Source: Legionellaceae bacterium
Lineage (GTDB): Bacteria > Pseudomonadota > Gammaproteobacteria > Legionellales > Legionellaceae
Length of the DNA stretch: 6,709 bases
Assembly (NCBI GenBank): GCA_030696465.1
Contig: JAUYSE010000165.1
Span: 1 to 6,709, forward strand
Direction: 5' to 3'
Both the position numbers and the translations under genes were made by a program. Of the stretch, positions 5,856 to 6,709 are shown piece by piece (within the stretch, counting starts at the first letter, position 1; each line of letters begins with the position of its first letter). The notes beneath the pieces are model-generated. The model was not told the DNA's origin. It worked only from the letters and a program-made list of their open reading frames with translations, and ran no database searches.

Positions 5856-6709
5856 ATGACGACCGAATATGTTGTGACCGTACCTGATATTGGTACTTCT
5901 GCTGCAGTCGAAGTGATCGAAATATTGGTCAAGCCTGGAGATGAGGTAACAGAAGGGATGTCTCTCATTACCTTAGAATCCGATAAAGCAAGTATGGAAA
6001 TTCCTGCGCCACAAGCAGGGATTGTCAAAGCACTTCAGGTGACGTTGGGCAAGAAGATCATGCAGGGTGATGTGATCTTAACGTTAGAATCTGCGGCAGC
6101 AGAGGCAAGCGTGAAAACGCCCGAATCAGTAGTGGTGCCTATTGCGGCGCCTACCACCCCAGCCACCCCGGAGCCTACTAATGTGGTGGCATTGAAAGAA
6201 GTGCCCACTTCAGAAAGTGACACTTCGACCGATTTAATTTTTGCTGGTCCCGCCGTACGACGTTTGGCCCGAGAATTAGGCGTTGAATTATCGGTTATTC
6301 CAGGTACCGGTCAAAAACAAAGAATTACTTCAGAAGATGTACACCGCTACGTTAAGCAAGCATTGCAAAATCGTGGTTCTTCCATGGTTTCTGCGGCGCC
6401 AGTTATTGATTTTAGTCAGTTTGGATCAGTAGAATTTACCCCATTACACAAAATTAAACGTTTAACCGCAGCACAAGTGCATCGTTCTTGGGTGAGTATT
6501 CCACATGTCACTCAATTTGATGAAGCGGACGTTACTGATTTAGATGCATTTCGTAAAAGTGAAAATGCGCATGCTGAAAAAGCGGGCTACAAATTAACCA
6601 TGTTGGCTTTTGTGACCAAAGCAGTAGTACGTGCACTGATGGAGTATCCTTCGTTCAATGCTTCTCTAGATGCATCGGGCGAGCAGCTTATTTTAAAGCA
6701 TTATTATAA
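5856..6709 (+). CDS. aceF: Dihydrolipoamide acetyltransferase, E2 of pyruvate dehydrogenase, 3'-truncated by window edge
   Basis: E2 forms the core of the pyruvate dehydrogenase complex. Its lipoyl arm takes the acetyl group from E1 and its catalytic domain moves it to CoA. The frame is open from ATG 5856 to the window end: 284 full codons plus two bases. One lipoyl domain spans about residues 4-78, with the lipoylated lysine K44 in LESDKASMEIP. An Ala/Pro/Thr-rich swinging linker covers about 80-125. The peripheral subunit-binding domain covers about 130-168 (AGPAVRRLARELGV to ITSEDVHRYV). After a second linker the acyltransferase domain begins near residue 190 (FTPLHKIKRLTAAQVHRSW, then IPHVTQFDEADVTDL). 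The catalytic HxxxDG motif would lie beyond the window. Only one lipoyl domain is present, against three in E. coli. The last bases TAA (6707-6709) are out of frame and are not a stop. A lipoamide dehydrogenase gene (lpd) may follow outside the window, but this is inference. Confidence 0.97.
   Translation, partial: MTTEYVVTVPDIGTSAAVEVIEILVKPGDEVTEGMSLITLESDKASMEIPAPQAGIVKALQVTLGKKIMQGDVILTLESAAAEASVKTPESVVVPIAAPTTPATPEPTNVVALKEVPTSESDTSTDLIFAGPAVRRLARELGVELSVIPGTGQKQRITSEDVHRYVKQALQNRGSSMVSAAPVIDFSQFGSVEFTPLHKIKRLTAAQVHRSWVSIPHVTQFDEADVTDLDAFRKSENAHAEKAGYKLTMLAFVTKAVVRALMEYPSFNASLDASGEQLILKHYY

Noticed and set aside
6707..6709. TAA at the right edge as the aceF stop codon
   Set aside because: In the aceF frame the last codons are CAT TAT TAT followed by AA, so the TAA is out of frame. 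The protein continues beyond the window as the family length requires.
1..6709. CRISPR array, transposon, phage or toxin-antitoxin system
   Set aside because: No regularly spaced repeats, transposase, integrase or terminal repeats were seen. All substantial frames are housekeeping or membrane proteins with uniform base composition.

Overview
The window looks like an ordinary stretch of a gammaproteobacterial chromosome with a moderately AT-rich base composition. Protein resemblance to Escherichia coli is strong for Der and for the homodimeric-type pyruvate dehydrogenase E1. Base composition, the AmpE neighbour and the overall style suggest Legionellales/Coxiellaceae-type bacteria, but that placement is an inference and was not tested. 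All recognisable genes lie on the + strand.

Layout: (1) positions 1-661 hold the 3' part of der, the double-GTPase ribosome assembly factor, cut by the window edge. (2) Positions 662-860 form the only sizeable non-coding gap. It holds a strong long hairpin just after der, an AT-rich stretch, and a leader with two small alternative hairpins just ahead of the next ribosome binding site. (3) Positions 861-2030 encode a CPA2-type monovalent cation:proton antiporter made of the membrane domain only. (4) Positions 2033-2746 encode a short AmpE-like membrane protein. (5) Positions 2771-3157 encode a small, very cysteine-rich predicted lipoprotein of unknown function. (6) Positions 3171-5840 encode the complete pyruvate dehydrogenase E1 (aceE). 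(7) Positions 5856-6709 hold the 5' part of the dihydrolipoamide acetyltransferase E2 gene (aceF), cut by the right edge.

From the antiporter to aceF the gaps are 2, 24, 13 and 15 bases, so the five genes look like one transcription unit. In it, central carbon metabolism (pyruvate to acetyl-CoA) sits downstream of an ion antiporter, an AmpE-like protein and a Cys-rich lipoprotein. E. coli also carries ampE close to aceEF, but with aroP and pdhR between them; neither is seen here. No mobile element, CRISPR array, tRNA or rRNA was recognised. The least explained item is the Cys-rich lipoprotein, which shows an internally repeated cysteine motif.
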